The translations under genes were made by a program, and so were the position numbers. Source: Acetobacter pomorum (lineage in GTDB: Bacteria > Pseudomonadota > Alphaproteobacteria > Acetobacterales > Acetobacteraceae). Taken from it: a DNA stretch of 64,000 bases. This document shows positions 8,978 through 18,468 of this stretch, piece after piece (the stretch's first letter is position 1; every line of letters begins with the position of its first letter). Location of the stretch: positions 62,001 to 126,000 of the forward strand of contig NZ_PEBQ01000003.1 of assembly GCF_002738225.1 (NCBI RefSeq). The letters are read 5' to 3'. The notes beneath the pieces are model-generated. The model was not told the origin of the DNA and searched no databases. It was given only the letters and a program-made list of their open reading frames with translations.

Positions 8978-10273
8978 TTAATGTTGCGGAACGTTTTTAC
9001 TTAAATTTTCCAGCCAGCAGGCTGTGTTTTGCGGTTGGGTGCAAAGTGTGCTGGTCAGCGGCATGGGTGCACCTTGCCCGGGTATGTTATCCAGTTTCAG
9101 GCCGTCCCTCAGCTGGGCGAGAGATTGATGGAAAACTGCAAAGCGGATTTCCTTGCGGCCGTTAGGGTGTTTCCATGTTTCAAAAGCCAGCGTGGTATCG
9201 GGCGCTGTGGGGTCTGGCTGGTCTGTAAAGCTCCAGTCCAGCCCGAACAGCGTTGTCAGCATATCCAGCGTGGTATCATGCCCGGCAAACATCACCACAC
9301 GGGCCTGCGCAGGCAGCACGCTGCCATCCGGTAAGGACAGGGGCTGTTCATTCAACAGTGCCAGAATAGCTTGCGCCAGCTTTCCACCACGCGGGATGGC
9401 AATGGCTGGGGTGCGGCGCATACGTGCACTTTGATAATTATGCACAGGCAGAACACTATTGAGCGTATGCACACTATCCGTATTGGCTACGGTGATGGAG
9501 GATGGCAGCCCCTGCACATATTCCAGCAATAAGGCTTCTGAAACAGTGGACCCTAAGGCCAGCCCGTTTTCTGCATGGGATGTGCCTTTTTTCCATGCTA
9601 GGGGCGCATGTTTGAAAAAACACGGCGTGGCGCCAGTTGTGCAGGCATTGGGGGCAAACAGGGCCTGCAAGGTCTGAACGCCGGATTGCACAGGCGGGGG
9701 CAAGTCCGTATCCGGCATTGGCGCAGGATCCAGCTCTTTTTCTACGCTATCGGCATCCAGTGTCGTTTTTTTTGCAGCCAGAGCGTTAAACAGCGGATCA
9801 TGCGTTTTGGCGGGCATAGAGCGCGCCTGTGTCTGGCAGCCATCGCTTAATGCGGCGGCCAGAATATCGCCACTGTGCTGGGTGCGGCTGCTGGCGGAAT
9901 CTGCCCAGATAAAGGCAGGCTGTTCAGGCAGGCAGCGGGCTGCGGTATCCCGGCTGGCAACGTGATAATAGCTTTTTAAAAACTGCCCCATTAACCCCAG
10001 ATCAAACTGGCCATGTGCTGTCATTTCACCGGGGGGAACGGGCCAGGGTGTCCATGTATGGCGGGTCTTTTTTTCCAGCTTGTCCAACGGCTTGGTCGGG
10101 CTGCGGATTCCGTGGCGGGAAACCAGCACAACCCGTTCCAGCACAGCATCAGATGTTTCTGGCTGCACGGCTGGCGCTGATGTGGCAGCCCAAACCGGTG
10201 CAGACAGTGTGAGGGAGGCACTTAACAAACTGGCAGAAAGAAAAAAGGCGGAACGGGAAAACGAAAAAGTCAT
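8978..10273 (-). CDS. Histidine-type acid phosphatase (phytase/AppA-like)
   Basis: This is a secreted two-step phosphomonoesterase of the histidine acid phosphatase superfamily, 431 residues. The signal peptide is cleaved after about APVWAA. The catalytic RHGxRxP motif is R53-H54-G55-I-R57-S-P59, where His54 becomes phosphorylated. The proton-donor HD motif is AGHDTT, around residue 325. The C-terminus carries several Cys likely to form disulfides in the periplasm. The start overlaps the stop of the upstream CorC/HlyC-type gene by 4 bp (ATGA), so the two are translationally coupled. The substrate (phytate, glucose-1-phosphate or general) is unknown. Confidence 0.88.
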   Translation of the reverse strand: MTFSFSRSAFFLSASLLSASLTLSAPVWAATSAPAVQPETSDAVLERVVLVSRHGIRSPTKPLDKLEKKTRHTWTPWPVPPGEMTAHGQFDLGLMGQFLKSYYHVASRDTAARCLPEQPAFIWADSASSRTQHSGDILAAALSDGCQTQARSMPAKTHDPLFNALAAKKTTLDADSVEKELDPAPMPDTDLPPPVQSGVQTLQALFAPNACTTGATPCFFKHAPLAWKKGTSHAENGLALGSTVSEALLLEYVQGLPSSITVANTDSVHTLNSVLPVHNYQSARMRRTPAIAIPRGGKLAQAILALLNEQPLSLPDGSVLPAQARVVMFAGHDTTLDMLTTLFGLDWSFTDQPDPTAPDTTLAFETWKHPNGRKEIRFAVFHQSLAQLRDGLKLDNIPGQGAPMPLTSTLCTQPQNTACWLENLSKNVPQH

Positions 10274-11592
10274 GAAGTCTCTGTCATACGCGTTACAAGA
10301 AGCTGGTTGATACGGAAGCCTTCCACATCCACCACCTCAAAACGGAAACCCGCAGCATCTACCCGGTCTGCCTTGCGGGCCATACGGCGCAGACGGTGCA
10401 TAATAAAGCCGCCAATTGTGTCAAACTGCTCACTGTCTGGCAAATCCACCACATGCAGTTCGCGAATAACGTCTCCAATGGGGGCCGCGCCATCCACCAG
10501 CCACGAGTTTTCATCACGCTTTACAATGGCCTGTTCTTCAAACGGGCTGGCCAACCCATCCATCAGCACACCCATAATGTCCTTAAAGGTAATCAGCCCC
10601 ACAACCAGCCCGTATTCATTAACAATCAGGGCAAAGCCGGTGCCGTGTGTATCAAACTGGGCCAGTGTATCCCAAAGGTTCAGTGTTTCGGGAACAGAGA
10701 GCACCTCACGCCGCATCCGGGCAATGGGGTTGCTGTGGGGGCGGCCAGAAGGCGCAATGGAAGGATCCACGACAGAGGCCAGCACGTCTTCCGCACGGAT
10801 GGAGCCGATAACCTTGTCCAGCCCACCATTACACAGCGGGTAACGGGAATATGGGTTGGTGCGTACCTTCTCGTGGTTATGTTCGGGCGTGTCCTGAATA
10901 TCCAGAAAGATAATTTCATCACGTGGGGTCATGGCGGAGGTGACGGAGCGTGCCTGTAGGGCCAGCACATTCTCAATCATCTGGTGTTCCTGTTGCAGCA
11001 GAACGCCAGATGCCGTGCCAGCGGCCAGAATGGCGTGCAGGTCTTCTGGCGTAATGGGTTCTACCGCAGAAGCCGCTGGAATTTTGAGCGCACGCAGAAT
11101 GGCATCGGAAATTTTGGAGAAAATCCACACAAACGGGTACAGCACCCGCAGCGCCACGCGGGGGAACCAACCCACCGCCATAGCCACTTTGTCCGGGTTG
11201 TTCATGGCCACGCGCTTGGGCAGCAGGTCCGCAAACAAAACAAAAGCGCCGGTTACAAAAATAAAGCTGAAGGTAGAGGCCAGGTTTTGCGCCCACCAGT
11301 CTGACATACCCCAGCTGCTTAAAAACGCGGTAACAGGTGGGGTAAACATTTCGGAACTGGCAATACCGCCCAGAATACCCACACCGTTCAGGCAGATCTG
11401 GATGGCCGTCATCACCTGCCCGCTGTTACGGCGCAGGGCCAGAAAGTCCTGGGCGCGTTTGTCTCCTGCTTCTGCGCGACTGCGAAGCCGGACCTCCCGC
11501 GCCGCGGCAAAGGAGATCTCGGAAAGTGAAATCAGAATGCTGACAGCAATCAGCAGCACAAGGGTCAGCAGACCCATAATAAACAGGAACAA
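10270..11592 (-). CDS. Hemolysin-family protein with DUF21, CBS pair and CorC_HlyC domains
   Basis: This integral membrane protein of 440 residues has the CNNM/CorC architecture. A DUF21 domain occupies about residues 1-200, with hydrophobic segments near residues 5-25, 60-85, 95-120 and 130-150. A CBS-domain pair follows (about 215-345, including TPRDEIIFLDI and GFALIVNEYGLVVGLITFKDIM). A C-terminal CorC_HlyC domain (about 355-435) binds small ligands in relatives. Family members are tied to magnesium/cobalt efflux or regulation rather than true haemolysis. It forms an overlapping pair with the acid phosphatase downstream. Confidence 0.85.
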   Translation of the reverse strand: MFLFIMGLLTLVLLIAVSILISLSEISFAAAREVRLRSRAEAGDKRAQDFLALRRNSGQVMTAIQICLNGVGILGGIASSEMFTPPVTAFLSSWGMSDWWAQNLASTFSFIFVTGAFVLFADLLPKRVAMNNPDKVAMAVGWFPRVALRVLYPFVWIFSKISDAILRALKIPAASAVEPITPEDLHAILAAGTASGVLLQQEHQMIENVLALQARSVTSAMTPRDEIIFLDIQDTPEHNHEKVRTNPYSRYPLCNGGLDKVIGSIRAEDVLASVVDPSIAPSGRPHSNPIARMRREVLSVPETLNLWDTLAQFDTHGTGFALIVNEYGLVVGLITFKDIMGVLMDGLASPFEEQAIVKRDENSWLVDGAAPIGDVIRELHVVDLPDSEQFDTIGGFIMHRLRRMARKADRVDAAGFRFEVVDVEGFRINQLLVTRMTETS

Positions 11593-11702
11593 GAGAACGT
11601 CCGAAATTAAAGTGAAACCTGTAATGGTGGCTTTATCTATACCCGCAGGCCAGACAGATACCTAGTTTAATTTTTGTTCCTGACCGGACTGATAGACAAA
11701 CT

Positions 11703-11724
11703 TCAAAATACTGTCATGCAGGTA
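11703..11724 (+). promoter_or_regulatory. Possible Pho-box-like site in a divergent promoter region
   Basis: Two 11-bp units read TCAAAATACTG and TCATGCAGGTA, between the divergent CorC-type gene and the AcuI-type gene. The second half site with ACTGTCAT is good, the first is partial. It could place the phosphatase operon under PhoB, but a chance match is quite possible. Confidence 0.25.
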
Positions 11725-11818
11725 CAGATGGGCTTTTCAGGCGTTGATGTCCTGCGTACCGTGCCGCACATTCTGGCCGGTTTGTGGGTGCCAAAAGCTA
11801 ACCAGCGGTGAAAAAAGC

Positions 11819-12802
11819 ATGTTCAAAGCCCTGTATGTAGAAAAAACAGAAAGCGGCCAGCAGGTTGTTACGCTGCGTGATCTGGCAGAAACAGACCTGC
11901 CGGAAGGGGATGTCACAATTCGGGTGCAATGGTCCTCCCTGAATTACAAGGATGCGCTGGCACTTACAGGCAAAGGCCCGATCATACGTAACTGGCCCAT
12001 GGTGCCGGGCATAGATTTGGCAGGCCGGGTAGAAGCTTCCACTCATCCTGCCGTTTCTGTGGGGCAGGATGTGCTTGTTACGGGCCACGGTATGGGGGAA
12101 ACCCGCTGGGGTGGTTTTGCCCAACTGGCGCGGGTGCCAGGCCTATGGGTTGTTGCGCAACCTTCGGAGCTGGATGGACGGCAGGCCATGGCGCTGGGCA
12201 CGGCAGGGTTTACGGCCATGCTGTGTGTGCAGGCACTCCAGCGTGAAGGGGTGGAACCTTCCAGCGGGCCGGTGCTGGTAACCGGTGCCAGTGGTGGTGT
12301 TGGCAGCGTGGCTATTATGCTGCTTTCGCGTTTGGGGTATCAGGTTGTGGCCGTTACCGGGCGGCTGGAGGAACAACCCTATCTGCATAGTCTGGGTGCT
12401 GCGGAGGTGTTGCCGCGTGCCCATTTTGCCGCACCATCTCGCCCGCTGGAAAAAGCCCGTTGGGCCGGAGCCGTTGATGTTGTGGGCGGGCAGGTTCTGG
12501 CCTCTGTATGTGCGGGCATGCGGCCTCAGGGTGTGGTCACGGCGTGTGGATTGGCCGGAGGGATGGATTTTCCCGCAACGGTGGCACCTTTTATTCTGCG
12601 TGGTGTTACGCTGGTTGGCATTGATAGCGTGCAATGCCCCCGCGCAGAGCGTGTGGCGGCATGGGCGCGTCTGGCTGAACTGATCAACCCCAGACAGCTT
12701 GATGACATGGTGCATGAAATTGATCTGGCGGAAGCGCCACAGGCTGCAGAAATGCTTTTGGCTGGCCATGTGCGTGGGCGTCTGGTTGTGCGTATTCCCT
12801 AA
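11819..12802 (+). CDS. Acrylyl-CoA reductase (AcuI/YhdH-type) or quinone oxidoreductase family protein
   Basis: This is a medium-chain dehydrogenase/reductase of 327 residues without the structural zinc-site cysteines. The N-terminal GroES-like domain has SSLNYKDALALTGKGPI and the VPGIDLAGRV segment typical of AcuI/YhdH. The NADPH-binding motif is VTGASGGVGSVAI, in the middle of the protein. The late HPFILRGV-like stretch (VAPFILRGVTLVGIDS) is also typical of AcuI/YhdH. AcuI reduces acryloyl-CoA to propionyl-CoA with NADPH, which might link to the prp genes elsewhere in the window, but this is inference. I chose the ATG at 11819, which follows GGTGAAAAAAGC; an upstream in-frame start at 11744 would add 25 residues that do not fit the family. 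Confidence 0.78.
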   Translation: MFKALYVEKTESGQQVVTLRDLAETDLPEGDVTIRVQWSSLNYKDALALTGKGPIIRNWPMVPGIDLAGRVEASTHPAVSVGQDVLVTGHGMGETRWGGFAQLARVPGLWVVAQPSELDGRQAMALGTAGFTAMLCVQALQREGVEPSSGPVLVTGASGGVGSVAIMLLSRLGYQVVAVTGRLEEQPYLHSLGAAEVLPRAHFAAPSRPLEKARWAGAVDVVGGQVLASVCAGMRPQGVVTACGLAGGMDFPATVAPFILRGVTLVGIDSVQCPRAERVAAWARLAELINPRQLDDMVHEIDLAEAPQAAEMLLAGHVRGRLVVRIP

Positions 12803-12817
12803 ACGCTTTCAGGCAGA

Positions 12818-12853
12818 AAAAACCCTAACACCTGTAGGCAGGATGTTAGGGTT
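12818..12853. terminator. Terminator between AcuI-type gene and SDR gene
   Basis: AACCCTAACA and TGTTAGGGTT form a perfect ten-pair stem with a 13-base loop. It is flanked by A-rich sequence on the left, giving a U tract for the minus-strand SDR transcript, and by a weaker T-rich tract on the right. Confidence 0.7.
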
Positions 12854-12881
12854 GCAAAGCATTTTTGTAAAAGTGCCGTGT

Positions 12882-13613
12882 TTAGGCTTCCAGCCCACCA
12901 TCTACGGGAATAGCAGCACCTGTAATGTATTCGGCCTGTGGGCTGGCAAGAAAAGCAACCGCAGCGGCAATATCACTCACCTTGCCATAAGCGCCAGTGG
13001 TCACAAAGCTGCTGATCAGTTTTGCAACATCGCCAGTGGCCGGGTTCATGTCCGTATCAATCGGGCCGGGTTCAATCACGTTGGCTGTAATGCCTTTTGG
13101 CCCCAGATCACGCGCCACACCTTTGGCAAACCCACGTAAAGCCGCCTTTGTAGCTGCATACAGGGAAATGCCGGGAAAAGGCGCACGTGCCCCAAAGGCA
13201 GACCCGATAAAAATAAGGCGGCCACCTTTTTGCATATGCCGTGTGGCTTCTGCGGTTTCAATCATCACAGCACGCACATTTAGATTAAGGACTTTTTCAA
13301 TATCCTCGGCGCTGCTTTCATCAATCGGGCCGTAGGGGAACATGCCTGCATTACACACCAGCGCATCAATACGGCCAAAATCTGCAATGGTTTTGGCAAT
13401 AACAGCCTTGTTGCCCTCTACCGTGGCGCCGTCGGCCTTGATGGTGATTGCCTTGCGGCCTAATGCGCGCACTTTGTGGGCCACCTTTTCAGCAGCCTCT
13501 GCGCTATTGGCGTAAGAGAGGGCAATATCGTAGCCATCTTTTGCCAGAGCCTCAACAATAGCGGCACCAATGCCGCGGCTTCCGCCGGTTACGAGGGCAA
13601 CACGGTTGTTCAT
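12882..13613 (-). CDS. SDR-family NAD(P)-dependent oxidoreductase
   Basis: This is a classical short-chain dehydrogenase of 243 residues. The cofactor motif TGGSRGIG is at residues 9-16. The NAG motif (VCNAGMFPYG) lies in the middle. The catalytic Ser-Tyr-Lys follow as IGSA with YAATKAAL. The C-terminus (YITGAAIPVDGG) is that of FabG-like enzymes. The Arg-rich region after the glycine motif and KAD later suggest NADP(H) preference. The substrate cannot be named. It is a single gene between convergent and co-directional neighbours. Confidence 0.85.
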   Translation of the reverse strand: MNNRVALVTGGSRGIGAAIVEALAKDGYDIALSYANSAEAAEKVAHKVRALGRKAITIKADGATVEGNKAVIAKTIADFGRIDALVCNAGMFPYGPIDESSAEDIEKVLNLNVRAVMIETAEATRHMQKGGRLIFIGSAFGARAPFPGISLYAATKAALRGFAKGVARDLGPKGITANVIEPGPIDTDMNPATGDVAKLISSFVTTGAYGKVSDIAAAVAFLASPQAEYITGAAIPVDGGLEA

Positions 13614-13655
13614 GAATGTCTTACCTTTCTTTCTTATCTTACGTGCGGGGGGAGG

Positions 13656-14576
13656 TCAGGCTGCATTCAGCCCCAGCATGAGCCGGATATTCTGCAAGGC
13701 TGCACCAGATGCCCCTTTACCCAGATTATCCAGCCGGGCCGTAAGAAGGGCCTGGCGGTTCTGGGTGTTGGCGTGTACGCGCAGCTCCATTCTGTCGCTG
13801 CCTGCCAGGGCTTCGGCAGAAAGTTTTGGTTCTGCGGCCAACACACGCACATGGTCCTGCCCTGCGTAGTGTTTTTCCAGAATATTGTGCAGGTCTTCCC
13901 CGCTTACATTGTTGCTCAGATCATCCAGATGCAGCGGAATGGAGACAATCATCCCACGCGGAAAGTGCCCAACAGAAGGCACAAAAACCGGCCTGCGTTT
14001 TAGCCCCGCATGCTGATGAATTTCGGGTACATGTTTATGTTCCAGCTTTAAGCCATATAGTTCAAACGCCGGGCCACCATCGCGCTCATGCGCTTCAATC
14101 ATGCTGCGGCCACCGCCGGAATATCCGCTAATGGCATTGATGCAGACCGGGTAATGGGCATCCATCACACCGGCATCCACCAATGGGCGCAGCAGGGCAA
14201 TGGCCCCAGTGGGGTAACAGCCGGGGTTGGCAACGCGCGGAGCAATGGCAATGGCTTCTGCCTGCCCGGCGGCCAGTTCGGGAAAGCCGTAAACCCAGCC
14301 CGGTGCTGTGCGGAAAGCTGTGCTGGCATCCAGAATACGGGGGGCGGCATCACCCAGACTTGCGGCCATTTCAACCGCCTCGCGGGAGGCGGCATCGGGC
14401 AGGCACAAAACAACCAGATCTGCGGCCTGCATGGCCTCTTTGCGCGCAGCCAGATCCTTGCGGTGTGCGTGATCTATGGAATGGAGTGTGACGGGCAGGG
14501 GGGCAAGGCGTTCGCGTATTTCAAGCCCTGTTGTGCCAGCTTCACCATCAATAAAGATTACGGGTTTGTGTGTCAT
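13656..14576 (-). CDS. argC: N-acetyl-gamma-glutamyl-phosphate reductase, type 2
   Basis: ArgC reduces N-acetylglutamyl-phosphate to the semialdehyde with NADPH in arginine biosynthesis. The length of 306 residues fits the short type 2 form. The N-terminus KPVIFIDGEAGTTGLEIR is the type 2 cofactor loop. The catalytic Cys is in VANPGCYPTGAI, and the C-terminal GKGASGAALQN segment is conserved. I chose ATG 14576 over 14588 because the first four codons of the longer form add nothing to the domain. It is not next to other arg genes here, so the arginine pathway is scattered. Confidence 0.93.
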   Translation of the reverse strand: MTHKPVIFIDGEAGTTGLEIRERLAPLPVTLHSIDHAHRKDLAARKEAMQAADLVVLCLPDAASREAVEMAASLGDAAPRILDASTAFRTAPGWVYGFPELAAGQAEAIAIAPRVANPGCYPTGAIALLRPLVDAGVMDAHYPVCINAISGYSGGGRSMIEAHERDGGPAFELYGLKLEHKHVPEIHQHAGLKRRPVFVPSVGHFPRGMIVSIPLHLDDLSNNVSGEDLHNILEKHYAGQDHVRVLAAEPKLSAEALAGSDRMELRVHANTQNRQALLTARLDNLGKGASGAALQNIRLMLGLNAA

Positions 14577-14720
14577 GCCTTCCCTCATTCTGGTTCTGGC
14601 GGCAGATTAGGCTTTCTGGTTGCTGCCGCATAGACGGCACGGCTGTTTATGGCAAAATGCTTTTATTATCTTTTGCACCGGGTGGCGGTGCATGTGTGTA
14701 AACCAGAGGCAGAAACAGGC

Positions 14721-15632
14721 ATGACCACTTCCCCCGTATCCGGGCAACCAACCCAAAGTGCAAAGCAGGGCGGTAGCCAGCAGGCGGCATACGAACTGCA
14801 ACGTCTGCTGGCCCTTATGGCCCGCTTGCGAGACCCCAAAGAAGGTTGCCCGTGGGATAGGGAACAAACGCATGAAACCATAGCACCCTATGCCATTGAA
14901 GAAGCATATGAAGTGTTGGATGCCATCCAGAAACAGGACTGGAACGCTTTTCCCGATGAATTGGGGGACCTGCTGTTGCCGGTTGTCTATCAGGCCCAGC
15001 TTGCGCAGGAAGAGGGGCGGTTCGATTTTGCAACCGTTGCCCGCATGATTACGGAAAAGATGATCCGCCGCCACCCGCATGTGGTATTTGGTGCCGATGT
15101 GCTGGAAGACCATGCAGTTGCGGAAGCTCCAAAGCCGCAACAGGATATTCCCGGCCAGTGGGAAATGCTGAAGGAGCAGGAACGCCGCCGCATTGCCGGG
15201 CAAAAGGGAAAAGCAACGCCAATGCCCGGTGCTTTGGCAGGTGTGCCGCCAGCATTGCCAGCGTTACTGCGGGCCTCTAAACTGGCAGCGCGGGCGGCCC
15301 GCGTGGGGTTTGACTGGCCGGATATTTCTGGCGTGGTCGCCAAGGTGCATGAAGAAATTGAAGAGTTTTCGGTTGAGCTGGAAGCCGGGAACCGTGCACG
15401 CATGCAGGATGAACTGGGTGATGTGCTGTTCTCAATTGCCAGTCTGGCGCGGCGTTTGAAGTTAGACCCAGAAGCATGTTTGCGCCAGGCGTGTGACAAG
15501 TTCACCCGCAGGTTTGAAGGGGTGGAAGCCGTTCTGGCGGAACAGGGGCTCTCCATGCCTGACCAGAGTGTGGAAACGCTGGATAATATCTGGAAAGATG
15601 TCAAAAAGGCAGAACAGAACCACACAAAATAA
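14721..15632 (+). CDS. mazG: Nucleoside triphosphate pyrophosphohydrolase MazG
   Basis: MazG hydrolyses non-canonical or excess NTPs to NMP and pyrophosphate. Two MazG domains are visible in a protein of 303 residues. The first has GCPWDREQTHETIAPY and EEAYEVLDAI followed by ELGDLLLPVVY. The second has VHEEIEEFSVEL and DELGDVLFSIASLARR. In both, the EExxE plus ExxD pattern supplies the Mg2+ ligands. The ATG at 14721 is preferred; 24 extra upstream codons read as non-conserved. It is divergent from argC. Confidence 0.92.
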   Translation: MTTSPVSGQPTQSAKQGGSQQAAYELQRLLALMARLRDPKEGCPWDREQTHETIAPYAIEEAYEVLDAIQKQDWNAFPDELGDLLLPVVYQAQLAQEEGRFDFATVARMITEKMIRRHPHVVFGADVLEDHAVAEAPKPQQDIPGQWEMLKEQERRRIAGQKGKATPMPGALAGVPPALPALLRASKLAARAARVGFDWPDISGVVAKVHEEIEEFSVELEAGNRARMQDELGDVLFSIASLARRLKLDPEACLRQACDKFTRRFEGVEAVLAEQGLSMPDQSVETLDNIWKDVKKAEQNHTK

Positions 15633-15651
15633 CATGAAAATGGCGCACAGG

Positions 15652-15673
15652 GTGGGGCAATGGGTTGCCCCAC
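15652..15673. terminator. Possible terminator hairpin between mazG and the DUF2501 gene
   Basis: GTGGGGCAA and TTGCCCCAC form a nine-pair stem with a four-base loop between two convergent genes. There is no clear T run, so termination is only suspected. Confidence 0.35.
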
Positions 15674-15684
15674 GTGCTTCAGGG

Positions 15685-16212
15685 TTAGTTTGTCAGGCTT
15701 TGTCCCTTTTTTGTAAGATCGCTGCACAGCTTTACGCGTTTGGAAAGATCAAGCGTAGCAATGTCAAAAGGCTTGGATGTGCCGTTTTGCAGCAACCCTT
15801 GCCCGCCTAGAGAATAGCCCTGATCGTTCCGTACATCTGGCCGTTTGGAAAGGTTGCGAGCTACGCTGCGTGGCGTTGTGCCAGAAGCATAATTTTTGTG
15901 TACACAATAGGAAAGCAGCCCCGCCACATTGCCGGTGCTTGTGTTCTCTATAGATGGCAGGCCACCTTCTCCCAAAACGCCGGGGGTGGAGGTTGTGGAT
16001 GTGCCTGAAACATTCCCCACGAGCTGCGCGCCCTCAGTGGGGGCAGAAGCTGGGTGTGCCGGATCTGTAACCGGAAGGGCGCCCGAAGGTGCCGCCGGAA
16101 AAGTTGTGCCTGTTGGAATACGGACGGGCATATTTTGCGCATGTGCCATACTTGCAGCGCTTAAGCCCAGAATACAGCTTGCGGCCATGATTGTTTTTTG
16201 TGTGAAGAACAT
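15685..16212 (-). CDS. DUF2501 family secreted protein
   Basis: This is an exported protein of 175 residues with a signal peptide cleaved after AHAQ, followed by a Pro/Thr/Ser-rich linker (about residues 25-85). The C-terminal half has the DUF2501 features: GNVAGLLSYCVHKNY, a second Cys near the end (VKLCSDL) and a GYSLGGQGLL segment. E. coli YjjA belongs to the same family. The function is unknown; two conserved Cys suggest a disulfide in the periplasm. No operon partner is evident. Confidence 0.7.
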   Translation of the reverse strand: MFFTQKTIMAASCILGLSAASMAHAQNMPVRIPTGTTFPAAPSGALPVTDPAHPASAPTEGAQLVGNVSGTSTTSTPGVLGEGGLPSIENTSTGNVAGLLSYCVHKNYASGTTPRSVARNLSKRPDVRNDQGYSLGGQGLLQNGTSKPFDIATLDLSKRVKLCSDLTKKGQSLTN

Positions 16213-16411
16213 TCAGATCGTCCTTTCAAAATTTTTCATGCAACAGGTTTTATTCAAAAAATACCGCTATCTTTTGTAATAAGTGCTCAATAGCGGGCTC
16301 TGGGAATGAGAATGCGCCAGAGTGGCAAAAGTTCTTTGTGCTGCTTTCTGCCGGGTTTTATCGGGCTGGTTCTGTAAAATAGATTTTGGAAAAATGTGTT
16401 TTGTAAACAGG

Positions 16412-16437
16412 AAAGGCCCGGCAGAACCGGGCCTTTC
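16412..16437 (-). terminator. Intrinsic terminator after htpG
   Basis: AAAGGCCCGG and CCGGGCCTTT form a ten-pair stem with a five-base loop, 33 bp past the htpG stop on the minus strand. Confidence 0.75.
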
Positions 16438-16469
16438 TGAAGCAGATAAATATTTTGTGAAGCTGTGGT

Positions 16470-18347
16470 TTAGGCCTTTGGAGCTTCGGGCTTTGTATCC
16501 TGCGCCAGATATTCCATCAGACGGCGGGAAAAAGCATTTACATCCTTGGGTGTGTCACCATTCTGGATACTGGCAACATCCAGCAGAATGTGCGCCAGTG
16601 CATCCACTTTTTCTCCCGCCTTTACCTTCTGTGCCAGCGTATGCACGATGGGATGCGCCGGGTTGAGTTCCAGAATGGGGGCTGCTTCTGGCATGTTCTG
16701 GCCGCTGCGCTGCATGAGTTTGCGCAGTTGCAGGTCTGGCCCACCTTCTGGCGCGCTCAGCACCATGGCGCTGGAAACCAGACGATCCGTTGCACATACG
16801 TCTGAAACATCCTCGCCCAATGCGTCTTTCAAAGCCGGAATAAGGGTGTCCATATCTGCTTTTTCGGCGGCAGTTTCTTCCGGTGCGCCAAATTTTTCCA
16901 GATCGGTTATGCCCTGTGCCACGTTGCGCAGGCTTTTGCCCTCATACGTGCCCAGTCGATCCGGCCAGAAGGAATCAACCGGGTCAGACAGCAGCAGAAC
17001 TTCCACACCACGGGCCTTGAAACCCTCAATTTGCGGAGATGCCGCCAGCACTTCCGCACTGTCACCTGTTACGTAGTAGATGGCATCCTGTTCCGGCTTC
17101 ATACGGCTGATGTAGTCATCCAGAGATGTCAGACCATCTACAGCGCTGGAGCGGAAGCGGCTGAGTGCTGCAACTTCTGTGCGGTGTGTGGGATCATCCC
17201 ACATGCCTTCTTTCAGAACCGGGCCAAAGTTTTCCCAAAATTCGGCATAGCTTTCAGCATCCTTGGCACGGGTTTTCAGTTCACCCATCACCTTGCTGGT
17301 CACGGCCTTGCGAATACGGGCCAGAACCGGCGTGGCCTGCAACATTTCACGCGAGACGTTAAGTGGCAGATCTTCTGTATCAACCACACCCTGCACAAAA
17401 CGCAGCCAAGGCGGCAGAATTTCGGCTTCATCCGTAATAAACATGCGGCGCACATGCAGGCGCAGCTTGCTTTCACGTGTCTGTTCCGCAAATTCAAAAG
17501 GCCGCATGGAAGGAATAAACAGCAGGGCTGCAAATTCTATGGTGCCCTCTGCGCGCCAGTGTAGCGTGTCCCACGGTTTATCAAAATTGTGGGTCAGATG
17601 GCGGTAGAATTCTTCAAGCTGTTCTTCTGTAACTTCACTTTTGGGTTTCAGCCACAGGGCTTTGCCTTCATTGGCGGTTTCTTCCTTGCCTTCGCGCAGG
17701 ATGGTAACTGGCCATGCAATATTGTCTGACCATTTGCGGATAATGGTTTGCAGGCGGCTAGGGTCCAGAAACTCTTCGGCATCAGATTTAATATGCAGGG
17801 TAATATCCGTGCCGGGCTTGTCACGCGTGGCGGGTTCCAGCGTGTAAGATCCGCGCCCATCGGAAGACCAGCGCCATGCTTCATCCGAACCGGCACGGCG
17901 AGAAACCACATCCACTTTATCCGCCACCATAAAGGCTGCGTAAAAGCCCACACCAAACTGGCCAATCAGGCTGGGGCGATCTTCGGGTTTGGCATTTTCA
18001 AGCTGCTGGCCAAAAGCACGGGTGCCAGACCGGGCAATGGTGCCAAGGTTGTTGATCAGCTCTTCCTTGGTCATGCCCGAACCATCATCGGTAATGGTTA
18101 GCAGGCGGGCATCTTTGTCTGGGTTGATATGGATTTTGGCATCATCTGGCAGGGCACGTGCGCCATCTGTCAGGGCTTCAAAACGTCTGCGGTCTGTGGC
18201 ATCTGCGGCGTTGGCCACCAGCTCACGCAGGAAAATTTCTCTTTCAGAATAGAGAGAGTGGACAACCAGATCCAGCATCCGCCCAACTTCTGCACTAAAC
18301 TCCCGTGTTTCGGCATTGGGTGTGGTGTTCTGGGCTGCTTCTGTCAT
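16470..18347 (-). CDS. htpG: Molecular chaperone HtpG (Hsp90)
   Basis: HtpG is the bacterial Hsp90, an ATP-dependent cytosolic chaperone of about 625 residues. The N-terminal GHKL ATPase domain shows [41 protein letters not shown] and [18 protein letters not shown]. The middle domain contains the conserved [18 protein letters not shown]. There is no C-terminal MEEVD, as expected in bacteria. I prefer the ATG at 18347 (MTEAAQN), because the 26 codons up to 18425 are not family-like. Confidence 0.96.
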   Translation of the reverse strand: MTEAAQNTTPNAETREFSAEVGRMLDLVVHSLYSEREIFLRELVANAADATDRRRFEALTDGARALPDDAKIHINPDKDARLLTITDDGSGMTKEELINNLGTIARSGTRAFGQQLENAKPEDRPSLIGQFGVGFYAAFMVADKVDVVSRRAGSDEAWRWSSDGRGSYTLEPATRDKPGTDITLHIKSDAEEFLDPSRLQTIIRKWSDNIAWPVTILREGKEETANEGKALWLKPKSEVTEEQLEEFYRHLTHNFDKPWDTLHWRAEGTIEFAALLFIPSMRPFEFAEQTRESKLRLHVRRMFITDEAEILPPWLRFVQGVVDTEDLPLNVSREMLQATPVLARIRKAVTSKVMGELKTRAKDAESYAEFWENFGPVLKEGMWDDPTHRTEVAALSRFRSSAVDGLTSLDDYISRMKPEQDAIYYVTGDSAEVLAASPQIEGFKARGVEVLLLSDPVDSFWPDRLGTYEGKSLRNVAQGITDLEKFGAPEETAAEKADMDTLIPALKDALGEDVSDVCATDRLVSSAMVLSAPEGGPDLQLRKLMQRSGQNMPEAAPILELNPAHPIVHTLAQKVKAGEKVDALAHILLDVASIQNGDTPKDVNAFSRRLMEYLAQDTKPEAPKA

Positions 18348-18468
18348 GTTTGCGTCCTGTAATATCTTGTTGGCTTTTATGTGATTTATCAGATGTGGTG
18401 AGGGCGCGGCATTTTCAATATCCACGCTGCCAGAGAATGCGTATGCTTCTTTTCAATAAATTGAATGA

